A program made the position numbers and the translations under genes. 64,000 bases of DNA, from the NCBI RefSeq assembly GCF_001039355.2, contig NW_019773847.1:223394-287393 (forward strand). The letters run 5' to 3'. The number at the start of each line of letters is the position of its first letter. Position 1 is the stretch's first letter. This DNA is from Lingula anatina (taxonomy: Eukaryota > Brachiopoda > Lingulata > Lingulida > Lingulidae). The notes beneath the pieces were generated by a model that saw only the letters and a list, made by a program, of their open reading frames with translations, was not told the origin of the DNA and searched no databases. Positions 11,601 to 24,806 of the stretch are shown here, piece after piece.

Positions 11601-14098
11601 ATTATTTACCACTTCCCCTGCCCGTGTGTATATATTCGAGTCAAATACGTGTAGTCAGATATCAACATGTACGGAGTTATAGGCAAATGTGCGCCACACC
11701 TAATATTATTTTTTCAATAATCATATATCAATGAATCATGATCAAGTACAAAAGGTTATTTCATTAGAATATGGACACAGACAATTGTTTAAGATGTTTA
11801 AATATCTATATTTAAGTAGTTATTTCTAAGGGCTAAAGATTCGTGTAAGCATTTTATAAAAAATTAAAGTATAAAGCATGGTAACTAAAGAATATGAATG
11901 TACCTTAGAGTAGGTGTCTGGTTTGGTTGTAAGAATACCGCTAGCTGCAAGAGAAAAAAAAAACATTGTTGCCTGTGTTTCAGGTGAATAAGAGCACTAA
12001 CCTCAACACATATATCACTTGTCCAGAACACATTTTTTCACTCTAGGCGAAGTGATATTTTAGCCCGACACATGTAGGGCATTTTCCAAACTGATGGTTT
12101 TCTGTGACCACAATAACTACAACATATCAATGTAATTACACAACCACAGTTTGCACACTATGCATTGATTACTATGATTATTTTTAAATATCTTGTCGTC
12201 TAAATTAATGCAGATACTGGTCAGTGTTGGGCTAATTGATTTGTTAATAAAATTGCTCAAGGAGCAAAGCAACTTGAAAAGCTGTAAATTTAGCTTGCTA
12301 AAATACATGTATTTTTGACGTTGGTCGCATGTCCTCCTACATTTTTTTTCATTTGGCATCTTAACATACACATTCTGTAGTCTCAAAACGTGCACCAATA
12401 AAGCGAAATCCATAACATATCATCTTATTATATCAATATTGTACAAAATACTACTGTGACATTCCTATCACTGTATTGAAGACAGAGATGTTCTGAAAAA
12501 GATCCTGGAAACATCTATATTACTGTGAATATTGTGAATATCTAGCATGCGCACATATATTATTGAACTGTACATGTACCTGCAACAGTTCCCACATCAA
12601 CACTTGTAGGACTAGACTCTGTAGTCTGTGGAATTTCCTTTTCTGTTGACGATGAAGGATTAAAAAGTTGGGATGAATATACAGCAGGGTCCTCTTGCGT
12701 GTCTGACATCACTGTTTGAAAGAAATACACAACTTGGTACTTTGGAAGAAGATTAAATAATCAATTATAGCAGCAAATATTTCATTACCCCAAATGTAGA
12801 AAAATTAATCATTATTTTGTTAACAAAACTTATTTCTTAGATTCATTTCATAAGAATACAATTACGTTGTTGTCTTTATGTACATGTATAACAAAAAAGT
12901 GGGATGAGAATGAAATGAAATAAACTATAATGCTAATCTACCCGGTATGTCAATCATTAGTACATAAGGTATATCCCTATATATTGATGTATAAGCTCCT
13001 TTGCTCTCGGTGTTAATTAGAGCATATTACCTGTCATTTTCCGACGTCCTGGTCTGTCTCGATTCTTGTCATAAATCACTTGAACTTTTTCCTGAATTTC
13101 TGTAAACAAAGTACAACGGGGTGTCTAGCTTGAGCATTAGAAATCAATGAATAATTTTTTAGTATTTTTTCTTACTTTTAGTAATAAACCTTTCATTTCT
13201 TTCAATGCTTCAAATAAAATGTGGGCCACAAAGGCATTTAATTGTGTATAAAGTATTGAGTGCGAAGATTTCAAACATATTAAAGCAAAAAAATCCACGT
13301 ACCTTCTGTCATCTGAACGATTTTCTGGAGTTTATCATGTGTACTCTTTGTTTCACTTCTCATCTCTCTTAGAACAGTTTGTTCACTTTTTCTTTGAACC
13401 TGTTCTATTCGGCACCCAAGTTTTGGGATTTCCTCCATTGTAGCTTTCAGACTCATCAACTCATCTTTCACATCTTTGTCATAATAGTACCATTCTTTAA
13501 GAATGTTCTGGTTTCTCGCCAGTAAAGCAGCATCGAGAGGTTTAGACAAGATGGCATCATAATCCTCATTTGTGAACCTACTAGAGAGAACCAAGAGATT
13601 GGATTTTAACCCTGAAAAATGTGCCCTGAAATCTTGGTCACTGATCGCTGCTGTGTTTGCATGACCATACACAATATTTCGATATCGTTTAACTCGCCCA
13701 ATCTTGGCTTCTCTTGAAACATCTGTGTCAGAGGGGTTGTCCCATGCTTTGGACTTGTTGTTCAATGTTGTGATGTTTCTCAGCAAAAGCACAGTCAGTG
13801 TGAGGTCTAAATCACCAACAGTTACTGATGTGGAGGGATTTCCAGCAGGATACAGCTGCTTTCGCTGGTGGTGATTAAAGATTTTCGGTGATAATCCAAG
13901 CAGTAAGGTCCAGACAGTTTTATCACCAAGTACCTTGTGCAACAACCCCGTGCTGGGATCAAATAAATTCGGATACTTTTTTCTTAGCTCTTTCTGGAGA
14001 ACATCTTGCACTACTTTCAGGGCATAATCTACAATGAGAATGCTCATGCGGAAGAAATTATCCTGGTCTGAATCGGTGTATGCTTTTGCTGTTGCCAT
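8626..14098 (-). pseudogene. NLR copy 1: HEPN-CARD-NACHT-LRR receptor with a frameshift
   Basis: NLRs are cytoplasmic innate immune sensors. The exons are 14098-13303 (start ATG in an ACCATGG context), 13099-13031, 12711-12580, 11944-11904 and a last exon from 11518 downward, with all phases consistent. Exon 1 encodes a DZIP3-like HEPN domain with an R-x5-H motif (RNIVYGH), then a coiled-coil-like tail. Exon 5 begins with a CARD (about residues 350-440), then NACHT with Walker [10 protein letters not shown] and Walker B LMVFDGYDE. The frame stops at 9920. The homologous LRR part resumes in the +1 frame from about 9963 to 8626 ([31 protein letters not shown]). Against copy 2 there is a net 5-base deletion at the break. 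The LRR end is NLR-like and no BIR sequence follows. A second ATG at 9963 could in principle start a separate LRR protein. Alternatives are a sequencing error or a true pseudogene. Confidence 0.88.
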
Positions 14099-14380
14099 GG
14101 TACTTGTCACTAAGACGCGCTTTCCTGCCTCATCTGGAATGTAAAGACTAAGTCATATTCAAATTCTCATAATTCAGTACTTAAATCATATATATTTCTG
14201 ATATGTTTCAATAAGTATTAACTTAAAACGAGCATGTTTTATTAATTATGCTTCCATTCAAACTTCAATTTAATATTGATGTTACAATGTGTACATTCTA
14301 AATGGATGTCTGCTTTTTTTTCACACCTGAACTCACAAACTTTTTCCAAATCGAGGTCGTCGATTACATGCACCCATATA

Positions 14381-14949
14381 GAATATTTCTATATTTCTTA
14401 AATATCGGTGATTGATACTCTAATTTCATAATCCAAAAGGCCACATTTCCATCAACACCGTGAAGTACTAAAGTATGGATAAGCAGAAATTGTCCTCTAG
14501 ACCGTTAACATATAAATTTAGCTGTATCACAAGCGATGAATATTTTTTCGTCGCTGATACTCTTATCCAGCGGTTCAAAATGACTTTGTTTTCACGGACG
14601 CCAATAAAATATACATTCAAACTACAATATGTATGTAATATGATTAACGGTTCAATACAAAATAAGACTTACATTTCGAGAAACAGAGCTACTATATATT
14701 TCGTGGACATGGTGAATAAAGAAACGGATGGAAAAACTTTTACCTGCTATTTATATTATATTTATTTTAATATCAGTTAAAAAAATAATTTTATCAATCA
14801 ATCCAAGGTCGTGAAGCTGCTCTGTACTGGTGTATACTGTAAAATCGCGAATAAGGAGGTTCTCTATTCCGGTTCAAACAGAAATGCCTCGTGGATGCTT
14901 ATCTATAGTTAAAGGGAGTAACAAATGTTAAGCTAATCATCATGCATTA
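14381..14949. other. intergenic DNA, nothing recognised
   Basis: Similarity to the region upstream of NLR copy 2 fades at about 14380 (partner about 52100). Beyond that the DNA is AT-rich. A 101-codon open frame at 14475-14780 has no recognisable motif and no paralogue. The promoter or 5' UTR exon of NLR copy 1 may lie here: an acceptor-like TTCCAG at 14134-14139 on the minus strand suggests a non-coding first exon upstream. Confidence 0.4.
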
Positions 14950-14994
14950 CATCATATTCCTCATTTGTGAACCTACTATAGAGAACCAAGAGAC
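14950..14994 (-). pseudogene. 45-bp fragment of the HEPN exon next to an R1 repeat
   Basis: The bases match copy 1 exon 1 at about 13552-13596 (the part encoding [11 protein letters not shown]) with two or three mismatches. The match then ends abruptly in R1 sequence at 14995. It is far too short to function and appears to be a captured exon fragment. Confidence 0.7.
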
Positions 14995-15890
14995 TTTTAG
15001 TGTTCAAACGCGCATGATAAGATTTCATGAGGTAGAAATGTTCAGATTAACGGGGACTAAGTCAGCAATTATTCAACTTCCCATAGTAACAATCTGTTTT
15101 AATAAGCACGGAATCTCATTCATTTGCACTCCTGTTTTATGTTTTCTAACATTTTCTGGAGGTCGCACAAACAGACCATAGCACATTAACAAAAACATTA
15201 AATAGGAGTGCAATATTTCGAGCAAGACGGCAAGCATTCTTGGTATGAAAATTCATCGCAGACACTTTGTGTGGATAAAAATATGAAATTTTGACTCCTC
15301 GTATATGACGGCATTTTATGTTCCATTTGCAACAAATTCTAATTTACAGACTTAATTCTTAATTTGGAATATATATTTTTTATGAGTATTTTTAAGTGCT
15401 GATTAAAATGTTTTGGCTTTCTTGAAAGTATTGCATTGGGCGAAAAAAATTAAACAAAAACTTTTATTGTAATTGATAAAATGATATGTTAAACTTTAAA
15501 AAATAAATGATAAAAATGTTCAGTTAGCGGCGTTTTATACATTTCCCAAAACCTAGGCTTATTAAAAGTGTTAGTACCTAATATCATTTACAAGGAAAAA
15601 GAAAAAATATTGTGTTATTCAATTGGAATTGATATAATGATATGGTAAACTTTACATTGAATCAAGCTTGAGGGGAAGACAATTGCGAAACAATTATTAA
15701 CCTTGATATTTACATGCGGACAGACGGGTGTCCATCATACATCAAAACAAATATACAATCAAAATCGAGTCAATTAAATGATTACTGGTTTCTATTAAAA
15801 TTTAGGCCTATAATGGAAAACAAAAGTAGAAAAAAAATGAATTTACTTGTTAAATGTCGTGCATGGTATGTTTGCACTGGTGTAACATGA
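14995..15890. repeat. R1 dispersed repeat, copy E, first part
   Basis: Positions 14995-15065 match the R1 module seen at 19370-19440 and 63090-63150. Positions 15480-15890 match 34490-34990. The copy continues at 17196 after a LINE insertion. No coding potential is visible. Confidence 0.65.
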
Positions 15891-16159
15891 AAATCTGACT
15901 CCCCCTCCACAAAACTTCATAAATCTTTTTTTATTTAGAGTATATGACTGTGATCTTGTAGTATGTAAAATGGAGGATACATTGGCACTTTTTTGTAGTT
16001 TGCAGGTGAAAATTTTCATGAAAAAGAAAATTAAAAATTTGCACTTTACCGCCCATTGTCTCCCCTGTGAAAAAGGTATCTATTTAATATTTGATGATCA
16101 TTTCAACACCTTTCCTTTTAGGATACTTTATGAAAAAATATATTGGAAATATTTAAAAG

Positions 16160-17195
16160 TTTGATAATAAAATAGTGAGTGAAAGAATGATCCAGAAATG
16201 TATTAGTCAGTTGAGTCAATGGCTTAATGCCAATTCACTTCTTTTCAATGATGGCAAAACAGAAGTAGTTCACTTTACCCCTCGTTTTTCTAGGGATGCA
16301 GAAAAACTAGAACTATTAGAAATCGGAAACAGTACAGTTACGGTAAAAGACGAGGTTAAAAACCTTGGAATAATTTTGATAATAGGTGCGATATGGCCGC
16401 TGATATCAGTAAAAAATGCAAAGCTGCCTTCTATGGTCTTAAAAAATCTCCAAACTATCCCATATCCTTGACAAAGGTCTAATGGAGAGGCTTGTCCATG
16501 CCTTCATAACTTCACAACTTCACTTCGGAAACAGTCTACTGTATGGTCTTCCTACCTACCAAATTGAAAAACTGCAATCTGTCCAAAATGCTGCAGCACG
16601 ACTACTGACCAAAACCCCTCTCAGATCAAACATTTCACCCATTTTATTCGAACTACATAGGCTTCCCGTACGACAAGTAATTGTTTTTAAATTGCTGCTG
16701 TTTGTTTTTAAATTCACCAGAGGTGAATGCCCCTCATATTCTAAATCTATGCTACATCCAAGTTCAGCCAGTCTTACCAGGTCTACCAGATCCACATCCA
16801 CTTTCTTTTTTACCAGGAATGACAATAAAAAAGAACCAACACCTACAGGGCATTCTCAATTGCAGGACCAATTTTATGGAATGAACTACCCTCACATATT
16901 CGGACTATCGACAGTGTTAAGGTTTTAAAAAAAGACTTGAAAACATTTTTATTTGCACAGTACATTTTAATTAAAATTTAATACTAGAAACTGTATATTC
17001 TTTCATTTTATTAGAAAAAGTTTTTATTGTTCAAACCACTACTATTTTAACCTGAATTAATCATTTTAATTTTATTACCTTAGCTTTTATTATCTATAAA
17101 ATTAGTTCTAATCCTGATAATTTTATTCGTAAACAGCACTGAGACGGTAGTGTAGTGCGGTTTTAAGAAATAAATATTATTATTATTATTTTTAT
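16160..17195 (+). pseudogene. 5'-truncated non-LTR retrotransposon (LINE reverse-transcriptase C-terminus)
   Basis: Frames at 16175-16471 and 16482-16928 encode the C-terminal part of a Jockey/CR1-like reverse transcriptase. Visible motifs are FNDGKTEVVHF, KNLGI, LVHAFITSQL, NSLLYGLP, LQSVQNAAARLL and RLPVRQVIVFKLL. At least one frameshift, near 16380-16480, separates the two parts, and the catalytic FADD-type region is missing, so the copy is dead on arrival. It ends in a TATTATTATT tail (17177-17195), the short-repeat 3' end typical of CR1/L2-like elements. It splits R1 copy E. Confidence 0.85.
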
Positions 17196-18850
17196 TATAA
17201 GATTGTACTAACAGGGAGCATGTAATATCAGCAAGGAACTGTGATTCATGTAGGTGATGTCCAACAGTCTTGCATGCCACGTTCGGCTGTTTATAAAGAT
17301 CGGTCAATAAATCTAAAATGATGCTTTTTAAAGTAAACAAGAATCGCGCTGGAGAACGAGTCTGTTTTTCCCTCTTGAGACTGCTTGTGCAAACAATATT
17401 AAACCTCAGTTAGCTTACAGAGATAAATGAACCAGTTTCAACCAGATAGGTAACCGTGGAAAAATACCAGTTTAACTTATTATTTCACAGACTTCAGTTT
17501 CACTGACAAAGCACATATAAGCATTATAATTTTAATCCTAAACTTTCTGTATATTGGTACATTCACAATACTCGTTTTCTGAAACGAGAGAGAGCGATGG
17601 AGAGCAAATTAACCCTTAATTGGCACTTCAAAAGAAATTATCACCAAATTATCTTCATGAAGAGCATCATTTTAACTTGTAAAAACAAAATTAACTTTCT
17701 TGTCCCTATAATTGCATCTGTTTCAGTTATTATGTTGGACTTCTTCTTCTTGTACGTGGCAACTTTAAGCCACTCGTTTTTTATTTTTATGAATGACATC
17801 CTCTGGGGACCCCAAAATCGGTGCGAGAGGACGAAAAAAAAATCCAAAAATACTGCTTAAGTAAAGGAATGCTGTCAGTACACAGCTGGAAACACAAATA
17901 TACCACAGAAACACGCATCAAACTAACAATATATCTTTATCCGTGCTCTCAAAATATTAAATCTTTTTGTATACGTAGAAAGGTAAAAAAAAGTCATGAA
18001 TTGATATGCTGCATATTCCCAAATCTATTTAAGGTTATTTCATGCATTTTGTTGGCAAAGCAATCAATAAAACAAATATCAAACAAACAGTGTGTCTTTA
18101 TTTGTACTCTCAAAATATTAAAGCATTATGAAGACTTCACAGAAATGTTTAAAAAATTATGCAAAGATATGCTTAATACATGTACTACCAAATCTATAGA
18201 AAGTCATTTCGGTCGATGCCTTTGGGTCTACTACGATTCACACGAAGCAGCCAAACTGTCTAGTGGCCTGACCGACCTTCAGCCCACTAAATACCTCGAC
18301 GCCCTTGTCGACCCTTTTTTCGCTACAAAAGAACCTGGTATATTCTGCTTTGGACAGAATGTCACTGAAATTTTCCGGGCGAGAATCTCTGGCCGCCGCC
18401 AGCCTTTCGCATAATTGTAAAAAAGGTGACATCCCCCTGCCCAATATCAATGGCATAACAATCCAAAACGATGGCCCCGTTCTCTTTATGACTACATACG
18501 ATTAATTGGCGTGTAATTTGAAAGGAATCATAGAGATGAATTTAACGGCAAAGCGGCCATATTTCCACGTGGCGATAATACGCATGCACAGAAAGCTCAT
18601 TTTCGGGCAAATTCAATAACGACGTTTGCGACAACCGACTTCGTTGGGGGCTGGATTTTTTTTTTCGGAGAACGGACGAAAATCGGTGCGCGCGCAGGAT
18701 GTCATCCATAAAAATAAAAAAAGTGTGGCCTAAATAGTTTTGTTTAATTTTTTTCTTCAGAATAAGCATAAATAAGCTAGAACTATCATACCACTCTAAG
18801 CATATGAGATATCATTTATCTTTAAGTTGAATGAAATGCCAAATTTTTAT
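17196..18850. repeat. R1 copy E, second part (interrupted by a 956-bp TIR element)
   Basis: Positions 17210-17768 and 18731-18850 align with the R1 segments at 180-780 and 21220-21830. The DNA between them is a separate insertion, described in its own entry. Confidence 0.7.
17772..18727. mobile_element. non-autonomous DNA transposon with long terminal inverted repeats
   Basis: The left end (ACTCGTTTTTTATTTTTATG, followed by ACATCCTC and AATCGGTGCG) is inverted at the right end (GTCATCCATAAAAATAAAAA, then AGTGTG). The TIRs are about 70 bp. GCC occurs on both sides (17769-17771 and 18728-18730). The R1 copy at 32110-32130 shows the uninterrupted sequence once, which supports a 3-bp target duplication. 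The interior has an open frame (17821-18414) with no recognised domain, so I do not call a transposase. Confidence 0.7.
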
Positions 18851-18859
18851 ACTAAGGGA

Positions 18860-21800
18860 CCTAACTGATTTTACCGGCAGAAGTAGGCACAGTGCCCCAC
18901 ACCCCCACAGTCGACGGCTCCCACGCTGCAGTTGCTATCTATGCAGTTGTGCACACACATAGTTTAATCCAGGTTATCTAAAGTTCTTCGAAATTGTCAC
19001 CCGATCAAAGCAGCAAAATTAGGTTAAGTTGTAAACAACCAGGACGGCAACAAGGGCAAGGTCGTACTAGCAGAAAACGTGATATCAGTGATAAACTGTG
19101 ACAGCTGATAGTCTAGATTCTTGCAGGGGGGGGATCTATGTTAATCCCCTTTTCTTTAATTTCATCCAGCATATCTCTCTCAGCTTCTGCCTGGGACCTA
19201 CATTAAACCACATATACGGCATAACTTCCTTTTTCATAATTTTTAATAGTTTGGAGCGAATCATTTTATTCGTTTGTGAAGCCATTCTCCTCCCCCTCCC
19301 CTACCCAACTAAACACGATGTGAGTTGTCGTAGAATTTAGAATGCGTTCAAAATTTTAACGTCAATCACCTTAGTGTTCAAACGCGCATAATAAGTTTTT
19401 ACGAAGCAGAAATGTGCATATTAACGGGGACTAAGAGAATTAAAATATCCCACACGACGACGTAGACTCGGCTGAGGCAAATTGGGTTGAGATAAACTTC
19501 CGTTGAAATGAGAATCGGAGCGTATCCCATTTGGTATTTTCCTGCAAAGTCAAATGTTCTTTGAACACAAGCTTTAATAATATGTATTTATATCCAGGCT
19601 TAAAGTGTTCTTTGAACACAAGCTATAATTATACGTATTTATAGCTAGGACATATAAAAGCGATATAATAGCTTAAATCTATCTAAATAACTGGCCAGCC
19701 ACCGTCTTTCTGAACATTTCCGAATTAGCTATCGACATTGGACACTTTTATTTGAGGGATTGTTTGATGTCTTAATGGAAATAAAAACATGTACAGTGCA
19801 ATTTGCATGTTAGTCAATATAGCTTTATAGGGTAGACATTTTTTTAAATGTGGATACCCCGGTATGCCTTTAAGCTATGTTGGTTGATGCCACATTCATA
19901 CAGTGGGCTGCGCACTTGTTCTTCATTAAGGTAACGGGCAGGTTAGACCAATACACCTAAATTACTATCTTTACCTACATAAATAGGATTATAACCAAAT
20001 CTTCAGTGTTCACTGACAAACTCCTTTACATTTACACGAATGTCACTTTACCAATGATGTCATAATTGTGATTTGGAGGTGGACATTTTAAATCTCTCAA
20101 ATCTCTCCTTTACCTAAGCATCCACGAAAACCAATTTAAAGACATCATTCATTGAAAAGTTTAAATACATGCCAGCGATTTTTCTTAAAAGCTTTACCGG
20201 TAGTTCAAAAGTTATCGTTAACAAGACGAAATACTTTGACTACACAAACTTATATACAAAATTATATAGTCATAGTTAAAATATATCATTTTTGCACTAC
20301 CAGTGAATGAAGAAATATCGTTTGGTGGATGCATCTGTCTATACTCTGTGTAAGCAGGCCCGTAGCCAGGGGGCGGGGGTGCGAAAGAACCGACCCTTAT
20401 GTTGGGAAAAGGTCCACTCTGGTTAAATTTTGATCTAGGTACATGAAGTTTTTTTTTATGGGAAAAGGTCCACTTTTTCAAAAAAAGACCTCCCGTTTTG
20501 AAATCACTGGTACAGATACGTATGGGTAGAAACTAACATCTGCCATCTTGTCGTATTTACCCAGGGCAATCTGAAAGCTTATCATTTATTGCGGCATATC
20601 ATGAACGCTTCAGGCAAACGTGTGGACCCATGTAATAATTTTGATATCACGGTGATTTGTCTGCTGACCTCATTGAGGTTATCTTTGAACGTGCAGGTCT
20701 GATAAATGTGTCTTAAATTCAGAGCTTGTAACTAAAAAAATTCCAAAATATTCCATGTGCATGATGTACTGTACTTATTTAACAATCTTACAAACGTGGT
20801 TTTACGCGTAAGTATTTACAAATAATTATAGATACACCGTTGTACGGCAGACTGTCTGATTCAGGAGTGTATCCTGAAATGTCTATATTCAAAGAAGAAC
20901 AAAGGTGGAGATATGTGGCAGCTAGCTGAAATGCTGCTAACAGATCATTTTCATCATTTATGTTTGCATTGTTTGAAATCCTATATGCATGTACCAGGGG
21001 CCTTAGCTGATTTTAAGAACCGAAGTGTGCACAGCCCCCCCCCCCCCCACCCACCCTCCATTCCCACCTGCTTACTGCCACACTCTACTTCTACTACCAT
21101 GCAGTTGGTCACAGTCACAGTTAGTTAAATAAAATATCTATTACTTCGAAATTGTCACGCGGCAAAATCAGGGGATGTTGTCAATAAACAGGACCTAAGT
21201 CTAAGCTATGCTAACAGGGAGCATGTAATATCAGTAATAAACTATGATTCCTATGACCCATGTACATTGTACGTGATATTCTACACTCTTGTGTGCCACC
21301 GGTCAAAAACTAAAATAATTCTTAAAATAATATAAGAAAAGCACGGAAGAACGAGTCAATGCTTCCCCCCTCGAGATTGTGCAAGCAATATTAAAGTCAG
21401 TAAGGTTACAGAGATAAATGAACCAGTTTCAACCAGATAGGTCACCGTGGAAAAATACCAGCTTAACTGATTATTGAACAGCCCTCAGCATACATAAGCA
21501 TTATGGTTTTCCTAATCTTTCTGAATGTTGGTACATTCACAATAGTCGTTTTCTGGGCCGAGAGAGAGAGGGAGAGAGAGAGCAAATTAACCCTTAATTG
21601 GCACTTCAAAAGAAGTTCGCACTGTAGCATCTACATGTAAAGCATCATTTTATGAGTAAAAACAAAATTGCCATTATTGTCCCCATCCTCCTGTTTCAGC
21701 CTCCTGTTGGACTTCTTCTACGTGACCACTTTGATCCTAGATAGGTTTGTCTGATTTTTTTCTTTAGAATAAGCATAAAATTACCTAGAACTAAGATACT

Positions 21801-23720
21801 ACTCTACGCACTTGAGATATCAAGGTAGATGTAGACATATTTCACAGAACAGGTTGTTCATTTTAAAAATGTATATGTTTGTAATGACTGGGTCAATTTT
21901 TCTCGGTCCCGAAAAAAAAAAAACGGCTGATTTTCAAATGCCAGTCAAGGTGCTTACCAAATTTTATGTCGTTGAAACAGAGAAGAAGTCTCATGTTTAC
22001 ATTAAAAGAGAGAGAGAGACTGGGAGAGACAGGATAGGATTGGAGAGATGAGGAGAGAAAGAAAGAGAGAGAGAGGGGATGAGGGAAGAAGCATCAATTT
22101 AATTATTGCTTGAGAGAGCTGGAAAAAGTGAGAAATTACCTACATAGATGCAGGAAAAATTATTTTTAATTAATCATGTTATTTACAAGTGAGAGAGACA
22201 GAGAGAGTTTGCAAATACATTAGAAAGCCCCATACTGTACCTCTAAAACATCAATCTATCTGCGGCCTCTTACTGGTATTTCTTCGAAAAAGTTCATAAA
22301 GAAAGTCTTCCGCACACAGCAGATACAAAATACGTTCTTGGGTTTCCAAGCGCAGAGCGTTCTTGATGATGAAGTCGGATCTTTTTACATTTTAAGTCTT
22401 CAAAAGTGACATTATTTGAGCTGCGTTAAGATGTTCCTCTAAGAAAGTAACACGGCGTCTCTCTAAAGAAGTCAGGTGATGTTGTTGACATTGTGAGTCA
22501 TAAAAATATTTCAGTTTCGCGTTGTCACCTGGTACTCAAGCTCCTTATTTCCAATAAAGATTTCTTTGATCCCTGTGGGCTACCATAGCGTTTTTTACTA
22601 CCAATTTGCTCCTTACCAACTTTTCAATAATTAAAGTTCGGCGACTTCTAGCACTTATTGGAATAAGTATTGCATTTCAACTTCACCTTTATATGTAGAG
22701 ATAGCACACATATACAGAGGGTCGCTATGGCGACTAATAATGATTGATTACCAGCGACCTAACGCAGGTTCTTATCTGGACAAATATTGCGGTTAGATTG
22801 TTTGATTGAAGCTGGGTGTTAAAACTATTTCATACCCATAATAAACATTATTTAGCCAGACTCGAAACAAAAACTAGACAGCGCTACATGTATGGCGTGC
22901 ATTAAATGCTTTTTTTTTCCGTAGAATCTCTGCGGCTGTATGCTGACGACTGTCTAGCCATGCCAACCCTAGGGTTGTAACCTGTGGGGTATGAGGTATG
23001 TTGTTTCTGTGTGATGAGCCCCCGGGAATACCATCGGTGTGATGTAAACAGAAGAGCACAGAAGTGAAATTTTATTTTAAACAAATGTCCAGTTTGGGAA
23101 ATTTGGGTCAGACAAGTGATCTATTAGCAAGTTACCTGCGTTTGCTATAGGGAAGTTGGAATTTTAAGTTAAAACTTTAGTGATCCAACAAACAGAAACC
23201 ACCTGTAACTGGTCAATGCGTTGTGAAGGTGGTCAGTTCTCATGTGATTTGTTGGTATATAGCATGATCACTACACAGTAGATCTATAAAAAACTTTATG
23301 GGTTATTTTTCTTATTAATTTATTATTTTATTTTTACACTTATTTATTTATTCACAGGGAAGATGGATTTATCACGTTTTTTTCTCAAATGTCTCATACA
23401 AGTATCATCAGGGATCCATTGTAAAATATATTGACAATACTTATAAAAATCAGGAACCATTATTTTTACTCCCAGGTATGACCACATTAATACATTAATG
23501 CTACATTTGCTTGTAGTTGTGACACTGCAATGAGCGCGTTAAGGACTGCACGGACGTTTGACTTGCCATGACTTGAAGATCACTGAACCAAACACATTGC
23601 TAATAATATCTCTTGATAAAAGACAATGCTTCATCATGTAATGAAAATTTTAACTATCATGTGTATTATCATTTTAAGTTCATAAATCATGATGTGATTG
23701 TTGGAAATTTATGCTCCTCT
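18860..23720. repeat. R1 dispersed repeat, copy B, main part
   Basis: Positions 18860-21040 align with 29280-31090, and 21051-23600 align with copy A at 1-2560. The modules include a head with GGCAGCTAGCTGAA (near 20925), the CAATCACC...GTTCAAACGCGCAT module (19370-19400) and GA-rich tracts (21560-21585 and 22005-22075). No frame is conserved between copies. It is non-coding as far as I can see. Confidence 0.75.
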
Positions 23721-23759
23721 GCATTGATTTAATATATTTGTGATCAGTGTACCATGTCT

Positions 23760-24175
23760 ATAGAGGATAATGAGCATACTTTAGTTTTCATTCATAGGTA
23801 ATTGCTTACCAAGATATTATATGTAGATATTACATGTAGCCAAAGGCTATATTACATCAGTACTTACCTGGAGAACATGTCATTCTCTATATGCACACTG
23901 TGTATATAGTGAATCACTCAGACACGTGCTGGATTTCACCCTGTTAGGAGGTGTGCAGGACTTTTTATACCTGAGGTGACTTTCATTTATTTACATATAT
24001 CAGTGTTTCATAATCTAGTTATTTGTTGTGTATTTCATATTTTTCCATTTATTATATTATTGAGTTTACTAATAGTTTGTTTGTGTGCATTTCAGCCTTC
24101 ATTGTTTCCGGTTAATAAAGATTGGAAATCAAATAGTGTCTCTTATCCAGTCTATGGACATTTTAGTATTAATAA
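23760..24175. other. segment present only in copy B of R1
   Basis: Copy D (37190-37215) passes directly from GTACCATG to ACATTTAGTTCCGG. Copy B has about 420 extra bases at that point. I see no terminal repeats, so either an insertion in B or a deletion in D fits. Confidence 0.5.
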
Positions 24176-24551
24176 GTTCCGGCGGGAATCGGCGACGTTC
24201 ACACCCTCCCTCTCTCGTCCCCCTGGGTGAGAATAACATCGGCCTCTTTGTTTTTCAGTGCGTTCACCTTACGCCTTTTCTACCTTTTTCTATACAAATC
24301 ACACAGACCGTTATTGTATTCCTAGTGACAAGATAACATAAAAATCATTACTTAGAACTTCTTACTTATATACATGTAACAAGCCTTGGTGGCTATTCTA
24401 AATAGGATTGAGTTTTCTAAATATATATACCACACACATTTAAGCCAGACCTTTTCTTTTAAAAGTCTTATTGTCCTCTGCAAAACTCCACGTGCGGTTG
24501 ATATTCACATTGCGGTTCGAACACAATTATAATAGATCTTTAACAGGTGGG

Positions 24552-24806
24552 TGAGTAACATGTGGTATAGAACTTGATTTGTATAAGATAAGCTGGTTGT
24601 CCAAATTGGCTGAGTGAATAGTCTTTTTACGCTGGTTTATATTTTAATATTATTTAATATAATTTAGACTAGAGGCGCNTGAGTAACATGTGGTATAGAA
24701 CTTGATTTGTATAAGATAAGCTGGTTGTCCAAATTGGCTGAGTGAATAGTCTTTTTACGCTGGTTTATATTTTAATATTATTTAATATAATTTAGACTAG
24801 AGGCGC
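24552..24806. repeat. 127-bp identical direct duplication around a single N (likely assembly artefact)
   Basis: Bases 24552-24678 and 24680-24806 are identical and separated only by the N at 24679. The partner repeat at 37570-37700 has the segment once. Two contig ends that were not merged explain this best. Confidence 0.9.

Noticed and set aside
17821-18414. 197-codon frame inside the 956-bp TIR element as a transposase
   Set aside because: No DDE motif, zinc finger or other transposase signature is visible, and the composition is not coding-like.
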